Shown here: positions 16,264 through 24,676 of the stretch, in pieces | How positions within the stretch are numbered: the stretch's first letter is position 1 | Layout: each line of letters opens with the position of its first letter | DNA from: JAZREA01 sp045660545 | GTDB lineage: Bacteria; Bacillota; Clostridia; Monoglobales; Firm-18 | DNA length: 64,000 nucleotides | Reading direction: 5' to 3' | NCBI GenBank assembly: GCA_045660545.1 | Contig: JAZREA010000019.1 | Coordinates: 51,493-115,492, forward strand | Notes under the pieces: generated by a model | What the model was told of the DNA's origin: nothing | The model's database searches: none | What the model saw: the letters and a program-made list of their open reading frames with translations, nothing else | Translations under genes and position numbers: made by a program

Positions 16264-17976
16264 ATGAGAAACAGAGAATTACAAGTTGTAGGTTATGCGA
16301 GATATTCTTCTGACCTACAAAGAGAAGAAAGTATTGAAGCACAAGAAAGAGCAATTAGAGAATTTTGCGATAAAGAGGGTTATACCCTAATCAAGTTTTA
16401 TGAAGATAGAGCACAATCGGCAAAAACCGATAACAGAACTGCTTTCAAGCAGATGATTGCCGATAGTAGTAAAGGCAGATTTGATGCCATTGTAGTACAT
16501 AAACTTGACCGCTTTGCCAGAAACAGATATGATTCGGCACATTACAAGTATATTATTAAGTCAAACGGAGTTAAACTGTTCAGCGTAACAGAAAGGCTTG
16601 ATGATAGTCCAGAAAGTGTTATTCTGGAATCGGTTTTAGAAGGTATGGCTGAATATTATATTCTTAACCTTGCCAGAGAAGTTGAAAAAGGCAAAATGGA
16701 AAACGCCTTAAAATGTAATCATACGGGGGGACTTCCCCCGCTTGGCTACAATGTAGATAAACAAACAAAGAAACTCGTAATCAATCCAGACGAAGCAGGT
16801 GCGGTAAAACTGATATTTGAAAACATCTTAAAGGGAGAATCCTATATGGATGTTGTAAATGAATTAAATCGTAAAGGCTATAAGACCAAAACTGGAAATG
16901 TGTTTGGAAAGAACTCACTATTTTCAATTTTGAAAAACGAAAAGTATTGTGGCACATATATTTACAATAAGTCTGAAAAGGCAAATAGTGCTACAAAAAA
17001 GAGAAATGGGCATAAATACAAGCCAGATGAAGAAATTGTCAGAATTGAAAATGGTTGCCCTGCCCTTATAAGTAAAGATGATTTTGATAAGGTTCAAAAG
17101 ATAATGAAAGAAAGGCAACAGAGAGCAGGCAGTTTCAAAGCACGAGAAACATATTTATTGTCTGGGAAAATTATCTGTGGCGAATGTGAATCTGCCTATG
17201 TTGGAAATAGCAGAAAGGCAAATGATACACACCCACAATATGTAAGTTATCGTTGCACCCATAAAAATCAAAAGGTTAAATGTCATAATGGCGAAGTCAA
17301 TCGTGATGTCCTTGATAAGAGTGTAGTTCAACTTATTAGTAAAATTGTCTTTGACGAAAGCAGAATTGAAGAAATTGTTTCTGCTTATAGGAAATATCAC
17401 AATTCACAAGATGATAACTATACACAAGAGATTAAAAGGCTTGAAAAACTCATTGATAGTGTAAATTACAAAATCAACAATACAACTAATGCTATTGCTT
17501 CAATAGGTTTTTCACAAGCACTTGCTGATAGTTTGAAATCTCTTGAAAATGAAAAAATCAGTTTAGATATTGAACTTGAAAATGTAAAGGCGAAAGCCAG
17601 AGAAACAACATTAACAGAAGATGTAATTCTTGAAGCATTCAGATATGCTAAATCAGAGTTTGAAAACGGCACATTGAAAGGTATTAAAGAAATTGTAAAT
17701 CTTTTTGTTGATAAAGTGGTAGTCTATGAAGATAAAGTGGAAATAACATTATGCTATGGTAATGATTTATTAAAACTTGTAGCAGATGACTACGGCAAGG
17801 ATAATTCCTTGCGGTTTAGGATTGTTGAATTTATTCCTGCCAGAATTTTAGACAAAAAAAGAAAACACAATTTTTTTCAAAATTGTGTTTTCTCTGGCGG
17901 AGAAGGAGAGATTCGAACTCTCGCGCCGGTTTCCCGACCTACACCCTTAGCAGGGGCGCCTCTTCGGCCTACTTGA
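16264..17976 (+). CDS. Large serine recombinase (integrase) of the element
   Basis: An N-terminal resolvase domain (GYARYSSDLQREES with the catalytic serine, then KLDRFARN), a recombinase domain (HTGGLPPLGYNVD, FSILKNEKYCGTYIYN), a zinc ribbon (CGECESAYVG...CTHKNQ) and a coiled coil near residues 380-450. It catalyses integration and excision. In the integrated state the frame has no stop of its own: the last 30 or so residues are read from the antisense of tRNA-Ser (GGEGEIRTL...). In the excised circle the frame would instead continue into DNA now at 8466 and stop 35 codons later, before the hairpin at 8576. ATG follows AAAGGA. Confidence 0.92.
   Translation: MRNRELQVVGYARYSSDLQREESIEAQERAIREFCDKEGYTLIKFYEDRAQSAKTDNRTAFKQMIADSSKGRFDAIVVHKLDRFARNRYDSAHYKYIIKSNGVKLFSVTERLDDSPESVILESVLEGMAEYYILNLAREVEKGKMENALKCNHTGGLPPLGYNVDKQTKKLVINPDEAGAVKLIFENILKGESYMDVVNELNRKGYKTKTGNVFGKNSLFSILKNEKYCGTYIYNKSEKANSATKKRNGHKYKPDEEIVRIENGCPALISKDDFDKVQKIMKERQQRAGSFKARETYLLSGKIICGECESAYVGNSRKANDTHPQYVSYRCTHKNQKVKCHNGEVNRDVLDKSVVQLISKIVFDESRIEEIVSAYRKYHNSQDDNYTQEIKRLEKLIDSVNYKINNTTNAIASIGFSQALADSLKSLENEKISLDIELENVKAKARETTLTEDVILEAFRYAKSEFENGTLKGIKEIVNLFVDKVVVYEDKVEITLCYGNDLLKLVADDYGKDNSLRFRIVEFIPARILDKKRKHNFFQNCVFSGGEGEIRTLAPVSRPTPLAGAPLRPT
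17861..17892. repeat. Perfect 14-bp inverted repeat next to attR
   Basis: GAAAACACAATTTT (17861-17874), TTTC, AAAATTGTGTTTTC (17879-17892). It lies inside the 3' end of the recombinase frame, two bases from the attR core. Its first ten bases match the attL arm at 8478-8487. It may be a recombinase-binding arm or a terminator. Confidence 0.7.
17895..17907. repeat. attR core direct repeat (tRNA-Ser 3' end)
   Basis: TGGCGGAGAAGGA, identical to 8453-8465. It encodes the CCA end and part of the acceptor stem of tRNA-Ser on the minus strand. Confidence 0.85.
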
Positions 17977-17986
17977 GTACTTCTCC
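17895..17986 (-). tRNA. tRNA-Ser (anticodon GCU)
   Basis: On the minus strand GGAGAAG pairs with CTTCTCC as the acceptor stem, followed by GCCA. The anticodon loop is CTGCTAA (GCT). A long variable arm (GTAGGTCGGGAAACCGGC) marks a serine tRNA, and the T-loop GTTCGAATC is standard. It is intact and serves as the integration target of the element on its left. Confidence 0.95.
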
Positions 17987-18021
17987 ACGGACGAAAAAAA
18001 TAAAAATATTAAATAAAAAAA

Positions 18022-18111
18022 TGGAGGAGAGGGGCGGATTCGAACCCCCGGACGTCGCAAAACGTCACTGGTTTTCAAGACCAGCTCTTTAAACCACTCA
18101 GACACCTCTCC
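18022..18111 (-). tRNA. tRNA-Ser (anticodon UGA)
   Basis: Acceptor GGAGAGG with CCTCTCC then TCCA, anticodon loop CTTGAAA (TGA), long variable arm GACGTTTTGCGACGTC, and T-loop GTTCGAATC. It lies 35 bp upstream (in transcription) of the GCU tRNA and is probably co-transcribed with it. Confidence 0.95.
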
Positions 18112-18197
18112 AAGTCAACGTAATAGATTATAACACATTGTGTTTGATGTGTCAATAGATTTTAACACTTTTTTATGGAAAAATAGGTAAATAATGT

Positions 18198-18224
18198 GGG
18201 GTTTGAGCTATTAACTCAAACCCC
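18198..18224 (-). terminator. Hairpin after gatB
   Basis: GGGGTTTGAG pairs with CTCAAACCCC with a seven-base loop. It is the likely end of the gatCAB transcript on the minus strand, although the T-run after it is weak. Confidence 0.6.
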
Positions 18225-18232
18225 TGTTGGTG

Positions 18233-19666
18233 TTATCTTCTGTCAAGCTCTTCTTTAATTAGCTTGTTTAAAATTTGCGGATTGCCCTGACCTTTGGTTG
18301 CTCTCATTGTCTGGCCTACCAAGAAGCCGATTGCTTTATCCTTACCTGCCTTATAGTCTGTAACGGACTGTGGGTTGTTATCTATGATTTCCACTACAAT
18401 TTTAAGAAGGGCGCTCTCGTCACTGATTTGAACGAGGCCTTTTTCTTTAACTATGATTTCAGGGTCTCTTGGGTTTTTAAAGAGTTCTTCAATAACCTTT
18501 TTACCTGCTGTATTACTGATGGTGCCTTTTTCGATAATTTCTATCAGTTTAGCGAGGTGTTCTGCTTTAAAAGGTATCTGTGACGGCTCTAAGTTGTTTT
18601 CGTTAAGAAGCCTTGAAATATCGCTTAAAATCCAGTTGCTTGCAGCCTTAGCCTTTGCGCCGAGTTTAACACATTCGTCAAGGAAGTCGGCAAGATAGAT
18701 GCTGAGCGTGATTTGGCTTGCGTCATATTCAGAAAGGCCATGTTCATTGATATACCTTTCCTTACGCTGTTGCGGAAGCTCGGGAATGGAAGCTCTGATT
18801 CTCTCTATCCATTCATCGTCAACAACAATCGGAACAAGGTCCGGCTCGGGGAAGTAGCGGTAATCCTGAGCCTCTTCCTTACTTCTCATAGCGTAGGACA
18901 TACCCTTTGAGTCGTCCCAACGTCTTGTTTCCTGGATTATTTCGTTACCGCAAGTGATTTCGGTAATCTGTCTTTTTGACTCGTACTCAATCGCGCGGAA
19001 AGCGGCGCTGAACGAGTTGACATTTTTCATCTCTGTTCTTGTGCCGAACTCTTTTTGTCCCTCGGGACGAACGGAGACGTTGATGTCGCATCTTAGGGAA
19101 CCCTCTTGCATTTTGCAGTCAGAAACCTTTGTATATTCCAGGATAGACTTTAAGTTTTCGAGGAAAGCTCTGGCCTCCTCAGCACTGCGCATATCAGGCT
19201 CTGAAACGATTTCGATAAGTGGAACTCCGCATCTGTTATAGTCAACAAGCGTGTTGCCAGCAACTGCTTCGTGAAGGAGCTTACCTGCGTCCTCTTCGAT
19301 GTGGATTCTTGTAATACCAATCGACTTTTTCTCGCCATTTACGTTAATATCAACATGTCCGCCTACGCAAAGAGGAAGGTCGTACTGTGATGTCTGGTAC
19401 GCCTTTGGAAGGTCGGGGTAGAAGTAGTTCTTTCTGTCCTGCTTGCCCTCTCTTGTGATTTCACAGTTTGTGGCAAGGCCCGCCTTTATCGCGTAGTCTA
19501 CAACCTTTTTGTTAAGTACCGGCAAAACGCCCGGCATACCTGTACAAATCGGACAGCAATGTGTGTTTGTATCGCCGCCGAATTCGTTTGCGCAACCGCA
19601 ATATATTTTAGAGTCTGTAGCAAGTTCTGCATGAACTTCAAGACCTATGACTGTTTCGAATTTCAT
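18233..19666 (-). CDS. gatB: Aspartyl/glutamyl-tRNA amidotransferase subunit B
   Basis: A 477-residue GatB of normal length. It begins KFETVIGLEVHAELATDSKIYCGC, has the FYPDLPKAYQTSQYD and EDAGKLLHE motifs of the kinase/amidase catalytic face and the C-terminal YqeY-like domain (TISNTAGKKVIEELF, GQTMRATKGQGNP). With GatA and GatC it converts Glu-tRNA(Gln) or Asp-tRNA(Asn) to the amide form. It starts at ATG after AAAGGGGTG and is 14 bp behind gatA. Last gene of the gatCAB operon. Confidence 0.97.
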   Translation of the reverse strand: MKFETVIGLEVHAELATDSKIYCGCANEFGGDTNTHCCPICTGMPGVLPVLNKKVVDYAIKAGLATNCEITREGKQDRKNYFYPDLPKAYQTSQYDLPLCVGGHVDINVNGEKKSIGITRIHIEEDAGKLLHEAVAGNTLVDYNRCGVPLIEIVSEPDMRSAEEARAFLENLKSILEYTKVSDCKMQEGSLRCDINVSVRPEGQKEFGTRTEMKNVNSFSAAFRAIEYESKRQITEITCGNEIIQETRRWDDSKGMSYAMRSKEEAQDYRYFPEPDLVPIVVDDEWIERIRASIPELPQQRKERYINEHGLSEYDASQITLSIYLADFLDECVKLGAKAKAASNWILSDISRLLNENNLEPSQIPFKAEHLAKLIEIIEKGTISNTAGKKVIEELFKNPRDPEIIVKEKGLVQISDESALLKIVVEIIDNNPQSVTDYKAGKDKAIGFLVGQTMRATKGQGNPQILNKLIKEELDRR

Positions 19667-19680
19667 TTTCGTTCACCCCT

Positions 19681-21141
19681 TTACAACTGTGGACGCTTTG
19701 TATGAACGTCTGTGTTTTGCTCGAATGTGTAAGCTGCTCTAATCAACGTGGATTCGTCAAAATTCTTACCAATAAGCTGCATACCGATTGGCATATTGTT
19801 GCTGTCAAAGCCGCACGGAACAGATATTGCAGGAACACCCGCTATATTGATTGAAACTGTGCAGATGTCTTCTAAGTACATCTGTAACGGGTCTGTTGTC
19901 TTAGAACCAAGCTGGAACGCAGTATTCGGTGCAGTAGGAGTGAGGATAAAGTCGTATTTTTCAAAAGCGGCTTCAAAGTCGTTTTTAATAACTGTACGTA
20001 CCTGCTGAGCCTTTTTATAATATGCGTCGTAATAGCCCGAGCTAAGAGCGTAAGTACCAAGCATAATTCTGCGCTTAACCTCGCTGCCGAAGCCTTCGCT
20101 TCTGGTGTTGTTGTAAAGCTCTGTGAGGTTTGTAAAATTCTCTGTCCTGTAACCATATTTAATACCATCGTACCTTGCAAGGTTAGAGCTTGCCTCGGCA
20201 GAGGAGATGATGTAATACGCAGGAAGCGCATATTTTGAAGCCTTCATATCGAAAAACTCTACGTCTGCACCAAGAGATTTATAAACATCAATTGCTTTTA
20301 AAATTGCGTTTTTGACATCTTCGTTTATACCTTCGCCTATATAGTCGCTTGGCACACCTATTTTAAGACCCTTAACATCGTTAACAAGAGCCTTTGTATA
20401 ATCTACCTTTGGAAGATTAATTGATGTACTGTCCATAGAGTCGTGGCCTGCGATTGCGTTTAAAACCAAAGCAGTGTCGGTAACATCCTTGGTAAGCGGA
20501 CCTATCTGGTCCAAGGAAGAAGCAAACGCTACAAGACCAAAACGTGAAACAAGGCCATAAGTAGGCTTTAAGCCAACTACGCCACAATATGACGCAGGCT
20601 GACGGATAGAACCGCCTGTATCCGAACCGAGTGAATACACAGCAAGGTCTGCACCGACAGAAGCTGCGGAACCACCGGAAGAACCACCCGGAACTCTTGT
20701 GATGTCATATGGGTTTTTAGTCTTTTTAAAGTATGAGTTTTCAGTAGAAGAGCCCATAGCGAACTCGTCCATATTTAACTTACCAAGAATTGGTGCGTTA
20801 ATTTCTTTAAGCTTTTTAACGACAAAAGCGTCGTACGGCGGAACAAAGTTGCCAAGCATCTTTGAAGCGCAGGTAGTCTTAATGCCGTCTGTGCATATGT
20901 TGTCCTTAATTGCAGCAGGGATACCCTCGAGTGGAGCGATTTCTTCGCCCTTTGCAATCTTTTCGTCAACTGCTTTTGCAGTTTCAAGGGCAAGCTCAGG
21001 CGTCAAAGTGATGTAACTTTCAATTTTGCCCTCAACATTATCTATGCGGTCAATAACCGACTTGGTTATCTCGACGCTTGAAACTTCTTTGCTTTTAAGC
21101 TTGTCCGAAAGCTCGTGCGCAGTAAGCTCGTATAAATTCAT
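19681..21141 (-). CDS. gatA: Aspartyl/glutamyl-tRNA amidotransferase subunit A
   Basis: A 486-residue amidase-signature enzyme. The Ser-cisSer-Lys triad is visible as AAIKDNIC (Lys), VPGGSSGGSAASVG (cis-Ser) and GSDTGGSIRQPA (nucleophile Ser). It releases ammonia from glutamine or asparagine for GatB. The start ATG follows AGGAGGTAATGTT. It is 11 bp behind gatC and 14 bp before gatB. Confidence 0.97.
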   Translation of the reverse strand: MNLYELTAHELSDKLKSKEVSSVEITKSVIDRIDNVEGKIESYITLTPELALETAKAVDEKIAKGEEIAPLEGIPAAIKDNICTDGIKTTCASKMLGNFVPPYDAFVVKKLKEINAPILGKLNMDEFAMGSSTENSYFKKTKNPYDITRVPGGSSGGSAASVGADLAVYSLGSDTGGSIRQPASYCGVVGLKPTYGLVSRFGLVAFASSLDQIGPLTKDVTDTALVLNAIAGHDSMDSTSINLPKVDYTKALVNDVKGLKIGVPSDYIGEGINEDVKNAILKAIDVYKSLGADVEFFDMKASKYALPAYYIISSAEASSNLARYDGIKYGYRTENFTNLTELYNNTRSEGFGSEVKRRIMLGTYALSSGYYDAYYKKAQQVRTVIKNDFEAAFEKYDFILTPTAPNTAFQLGSKTTDPLQMYLEDICTVSINIAGVPAISVPCGFDSNNMPIGMQLIGKNFDESTLIRAAYTFEQNTDVHTKRPQL

Positions 21142-21152
21142 AACATTACCTC

Positions 21153-21449
21153 CTATTCAACAACCTTTGGTACAAGATAGCAGCCTTCGTCCTGAGAAGG
21201 AGCGTTCTTTAAAATCGCTTCTCTGTCGTAAGAGCCTGTAACCTTGTCTTCTCTGAAAACATTTTGTACCTTCATGGCGTGATTGGTAGGCGCTACGGAA
21301 GATGTATCTATTTCAGACAGCATATCCGCAAAGGTTATTATGCTTTCCATTTCGTTTGCAAGCTTTACGGCTTCGTCGTCTGTTACGTTAAGCCTTGCGA
21401 GCTTTGCAACGTATTTTACATTGTCTGTTGTAATTTTCACTTGTGTCAT
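21153..21449 (-). CDS. gatC: Aspartyl/glutamyl-tRNA amidotransferase subunit C
   Basis: A 98-residue GatC, a linker that stabilises the GatA-GatB complex. It contains VKYVAKLARLNVTDDE and the C-terminal LKNAPSQDEGCYLVPKVVE typical of the family. The frame opens 14 codons earlier, but the conserved part starts near ATG 21449. A ribosome site (AAAGG) abuts that ATG, so GTG 21440 three codons later, with nine-base spacing, is an equally good start. First gene of gatCAB. Confidence 0.93.
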   Translation of the reverse strand: MTQVKITTDNVKYVAKLARLNVTDDEAVKLANEMESIITFADMLSEIDTSSVAPTNHAMKVQNVFREDKVTGSYDREAILKNAPSQDEGCYLVPKVVE

Positions 21450-21509
21450 CCTTTCTTTGGATTTTAACCCTATTTTTTTATTATATAACAAAAATTGTAA
21501 TATTTCAAG

Positions 21510-23480
21510 CTAATTAAGCATAGAAATAAATTCTTTTTCGTCAATAATCGTAATGCCCAGGTCCTTTGCCTTATCAAGCTTGCTGCCTGCGTTTTCTCCT
21601 GCCAAGACATAACTTGTCTTTTTGGATACAGAGGAGGAGGTCTTGCCTCCGAAGCGCTCTATTATCGCGGCCGCCTCGTCGCGCGTGTATGTTGGTAAAG
21701 TTCCTGTTAAAACAAACGTCTTGTCAGCAAAACGGTTGTCGGTAACAGAAGAAGTGTAGGTTAAATCAACGCCTGCAAAACGAAGCTTGCTGATTGTGTC
21801 AATGCTTCCGGATGAGGAAAAATAGTTGACAATGCTTTGTGCCATTATAGGACCTATGTCCTCGATTTTCGTAAGTTCTTCAAGCGTTGCGTTGGAAAGT
21901 GAATCGATGTCTGCAAAGCGCTTTGCAAGAGTTTTTGCCGCCTTGCTGCCTATATTGCGTATGCCGAGGGCGTAGATTACTCTGTCAAGTCCTGCTGTTT
22001 TTGAAGCTTCGATAGCTTTAATTAAGTTGTTTGCAGACTTAACGCCCATACGGTCTATTTCTACCAAGTCTTCATATCTCAGATAATAGAGGTCGGCTGC
22101 GTTGTTAATAAGCTTTAACTGTGCAAGCTGCTCTATTATCGAAGGGCCAAGGCCGTCAATATCCATAGCATCTTTGGAGGCAAAATGGATTATGTTTCGA
22201 ATCTTCTGTGCAGGGCAGTTGGGGTTAATGCACCTTGTGGCCGCTTCGTCTGCCTCGCGCACAACAGGCGAGTTACAAACAGGGCAGTTTTTAGGCATAG
22301 AGTAGGAGGATTCGTCCCCTGTCCTTTTATCTTTTACGACCTCTACAACCTCAGGAATAATGTCGCCGGCCTTTTGTATTATAACAGTGTCGCCTATTCG
22401 GATATCTTTATTCGTTATATTGTCTATGTTGTGAAGAGTTGCACGGCTGACAGTCGAGCCGGCAATTCTGACGGGTTCGAGCTCTGCGGTTGGTGTAAGA
22501 ACACCGGTTCTGCCGACCTGAATAGTTATGTCCAAAAGCTTTGTCTGCTTTTGTTCAGCAGGATACTTATAGGCAATTGCCCATTTTGGAGCTTTTGCAG
22601 TACTACCAAGCTCTGTTCTGTGTGTAAAGTTATTTACCTTTATAACCGCGCCGTCTATGTCGAAGCCAAGCTCCCCTCTTGATTCGCCTATTCTTTGAAT
22701 TTCGTCATATGCGTCTTTGATTGAAGTGAAGGTACGATAGGTTGGGCTGACCTTAAATCCAAGCGATTTTAAGAATTCGAGAGACTCTGTGTGAGAAGAT
22801 AGCTCTGCACCACGAACCTGCTGTACATTAAAAACAAATATGCTTAAATTACGCTCTGCTGTTATTGCACTGTTTAGCTGTCTAAGTGAGCCTGCGGCGG
22901 CGTTCCTCGGGTTAGCGAAGAGAGGAAGTTCTTGTTCCTCACGTCTTTGGTTGAGCTCGACAAAGCTTGAAACGGGCATATAAACCTCGCCCCTGACTTC
23001 GAGATAGGGAAGAGGAGTGTTAATGTGTAAAGGGATAGACTTTACAGTCTTTAAATTCTGGGTTACGTCTTCGCCAACTACGCCGTCGCCTCTTGTGGAG
23101 CCACGGGTGAATTCGCCGTTTGTATATTCCAATGATACGGAAAGACCGTCGATTTTCATCTCTACTACGTACTCTGGGTTGGGAATAACCTTTTTAACAG
23201 AAGCGTCAAAGGAGGCAAGTTCTTCAAATGAAAAGGCATCTGTCAAGCTCTCCATGGGTACGTCATGCCTAACTGTCGAAAAGCCGTCCAGCACCTTGCC
23301 GCCTACACGTTCGGTAGGGGAATTTTTAATCTTAAACTGCGGATATTCTGCTTCAAGACGCATAAGCTCGTGTAAAAGCTTATCGTACTCGAAGTCGGTT
23401 ATTGTCGGATTATCCATGACATAGTAGTTGTAGCTATGTTGTTCGATTTGTTTCGCAAGTTGTTCAATATATTCTTTCAT
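21510..23480 (-). CDS. ligA: NAD-dependent DNA ligase
   Basis: A 656-residue LigA of normal length. The adenylation motif EMKIDGLSVSLEY holds the active-site lysine, followed by the TRGDGVVGEDVTQNL motif, OB fold, a four-cysteine zinc finger (CPVCNSPVV...CINPNCPAQK), helix-hairpin-helix repeats and a C-terminal BRCT domain (FVLTGTLPTYTRDEA). It seals nicks in replication and repair. The ATG follows GGAGGG. A promoter (TTGTAA, 17 bp, TATTAT) lies at 23505-23533. Probably co-transcribed with gatCAB, 60 bp downstream. Confidence 0.97.
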   Translation of the reverse strand: MKEYIEQLAKQIEQHSYNYYVMDNPTITDFEYDKLLHELMRLEAEYPQFKIKNSPTERVGGKVLDGFSTVRHDVPMESLTDAFSFEELASFDASVKKVIPNPEYVVEMKIDGLSVSLEYTNGEFTRGSTRGDGVVGEDVTQNLKTVKSIPLHINTPLPYLEVRGEVYMPVSSFVELNQRREEQELPLFANPRNAAAGSLRQLNSAITAERNLSIFVFNVQQVRGAELSSHTESLEFLKSLGFKVSPTYRTFTSIKDAYDEIQRIGESRGELGFDIDGAVIKVNNFTHRTELGSTAKAPKWAIAYKYPAEQKQTKLLDITIQVGRTGVLTPTAELEPVRIAGSTVSRATLHNIDNITNKDIRIGDTVIIQKAGDIIPEVVEVVKDKRTGDESSYSMPKNCPVCNSPVVREADEAATRCINPNCPAQKIRNIIHFASKDAMDIDGLGPSIIEQLAQLKLINNAADLYYLRYEDLVEIDRMGVKSANNLIKAIEASKTAGLDRVIYALGIRNIGSKAAKTLAKRFADIDSLSNATLEELTKIEDIGPIMAQSIVNYFSSSGSIDTISKLRFAGVDLTYTSSVTDNRFADKTFVLTGTLPTYTRDEAAAIIERFGGKTSSSVSKKTSYVLAGENAGSKLDKAKDLGITIIDEKEFISMLN

Positions 23481-23504
23481 TTGCGTAACCCTCCATATAT
23501 AGTT

Positions 23505-23533
23505 ATAATATCACACTTTTGGTAATTTTACAA
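23505..23533 (-). promoter_or_regulatory. Likely sigma-A promoter of ligA-gatCAB
   Basis: On the minus strand -35 TTGTAA (23528-23533) and -10 TATTAT (23505-23510) with a 17-bp spacer, directly after the yunB stop. Confidence 0.55.
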
Positions 23534-24199
23534 CTATTTAGCTATATAAACATTCGGGATTTTACCAAGTATTATTGTTTCGCTCAGCATACTCTCGGAG
23601 GAGACTGTTGTCTTTAACTCTTCGTAGGGTAAAATAATCAAAATTTCAACACTTATAATCATTGAAATCTTGTGCTTGGTCTGGTTTATCCCTGCGCTTT
23701 CAAACCGGTTGTCGATTTCTGCTTTTGGGGTGCCTGATATAAGCACTCTTATCGGAATTGACGGGCCGCGGCCTGAGAATAAGCTGCTTTTGGTTATGTT
23801 ACCAAGCGGTATGCTTAGTTCATTATAGTTTGAATTACTTAGAAGCTCTACAAGCTTTTTACTCGATTTCAGCTTGATTTCGTTAATGATTTTTGTGTTT
23901 TTATCTATCGAAACTATGTTTCCGTTTTCGTCCTTTGTTATCACTGAAAGCTTTGAATAATCGATATTGCTTTTGGCGGTTTCGGTTGATGTTTTGTTAA
24001 TAAGATCAATAGCGTACAACTTTGCCTCCGATACAGCAAGATTGGTAAGCAACGGACGAAGTGAGCGCTCTGTTAAGTTGTAAACAAGAGTTGTAGAAAC
24101 GAGCATAATGGATACAATCAGAAGAAGAGCAACCTTTTTGCTGTTCAGGTTAAGGCTATAAATTAAGCGTGATTTATGCTTGTTATATGAGCTTTTCAT
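23534..24199 (-). CDS. yunB: Sporulation protein YunB
   Basis: A 221-residue protein with one N-terminal membrane segment (KKVALLLIVSIMLVSTTLVY) and the conserved FESAGINQTKHKI motif, GRGPSIPIRV and SVEILIILPYEE of the YunB family. In Bacillus yunB is expressed in the mother cell and needed for normal sporulation. The start is placed at ATG 24199, six bases after GAGG; another ATG lies four codons upstream at 24211. It is divergent from the ylmC/ymxH-type gene, so the two may share sporulation control. Confidence 0.88.
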   Translation of the reverse strand: MKSSYNKHKSRLIYSLNLNSKKVALLLIVSIMLVSTTLVYNLTERSLRPLLTNLAVSEAKLYAIDLINKTSTETAKSNIDYSKLSVITKDENGNIVSIDKNTKIINEIKLKSSKKLVELLSNSNYNELSIPLGNITKSSLFSGRGPSIPIRVLISGTPKAEIDNRFESAGINQTKHKISMIISVEILIILPYEELKTTVSSESMLSETIILGKIPNVYIAK

Positions 24200-24285
24200 C
24201 TTTGTCCTCATTTCATATTTAATGTTTGGTTTAATATAAATATATTAGCTTTAATAAAATATTAAACCTATATTCAGGAGGAGCT

Positions 24286-24522
24286 ATGAGCAGATATGCA
24301 GATTTGAGGAACAAAGAAATAATCAATGTTGTTGACGGAAAAAGGCTGGGGTATGTTTGCGATGTGGATTTTGACCTGTCTTGTGGTACGGTTTCAGCGC
24401 TGATTGTGCCTCACAAAATAAGCTTTTTGGGTCTGTTTGGGAAGAAGGATGAATACGTTATCCCGTGGGAAAATATCAAAAAAATTGGTGATGATATAAT
24501 TATTGTTGAAATTTGTCTTTAA
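24286..24522 (+). CDS. YlmC/YmxH family sporulation protein (PRC-barrel)
   Basis: A 78-residue protein, essentially one PRC-barrel domain: RYADLRNKEIINVVDGKRLGYVCDVDFDL then FGKKDEYVIPWENIKKIGDDIIIV. YlmC/YmxH proteins are conserved in spore formers and are under sporulation control in Bacillus; their molecular role is unknown. The ATG follows AGGAGGAGCT. It is divergent from yunB. Confidence 0.88.
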   Translation: MSRYADLRNKEIINVVDGKRLGYVCDVDFDLSCGTVSALIVPHKISFLGLFGKKDEYVIPWENIKKIGDDIIIVEICL

Positions 24523-24585
24523 GTGATTGAAAAAAACAAAGTATTATGATAAAATAATAAAAAGCAATTAATGGAGCTATTAATT

Positions 24586-24636
24586 ATGAAAGAAAATTAT
24601 GATGTAATTTCTGAAATTATGAGCAAAGAAGCATAA
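24586..24636 (+). CDS. Possible 16-residue leader peptide
   Basis: A tiny frame (MKENYDVISEIMSKEA) with GGAG eight bases before its ATG, 40 bp ahead of the PHP gene. It could be a leader peptide or the remnant of a lost gene. Nothing else in 24523-24676 stands out. Confidence 0.25.
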   Translation: MKENYDVISEIMSKEA

Positions 24637-24676
24637 TTGCAAAATATTTAATAACGTTGTAGACGGAAGTGGTTAT

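Larger units (their letters stand above)
8453..17907. mobile_element. Integrative element in tRNA-Ser(GCU), serine-recombinase type, about 9.4 kb
   Basis: The 13-bp sequence TGGCGGAGAAGGA occurs at 8453-8465 and 17895-17907. The right copy is the 3' end (CCA included) of an intact tRNA-Ser on the minus strand, so the left copy is the duplicated attachment core. Between them lie genes unlike their neighbours: a restriction-modification pair, an HUH protein, two ArdA-like antirestriction genes, small unknown genes, and a large serine recombinase at the right end. No conjugation genes, capsid genes or clear relaxase beyond the HUH protein are visible, so it looks like a mobilizable element or satellite rather than a full conjugative element or phage. 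Confidence 0.85.

Noticed and set aside
17880..17976. Last 30 or so codons of the integrase as a real protein domain
   Set aside because: They are the antisense of an intact tRNA-Ser; the match is a by-product of integration next to the tRNA.
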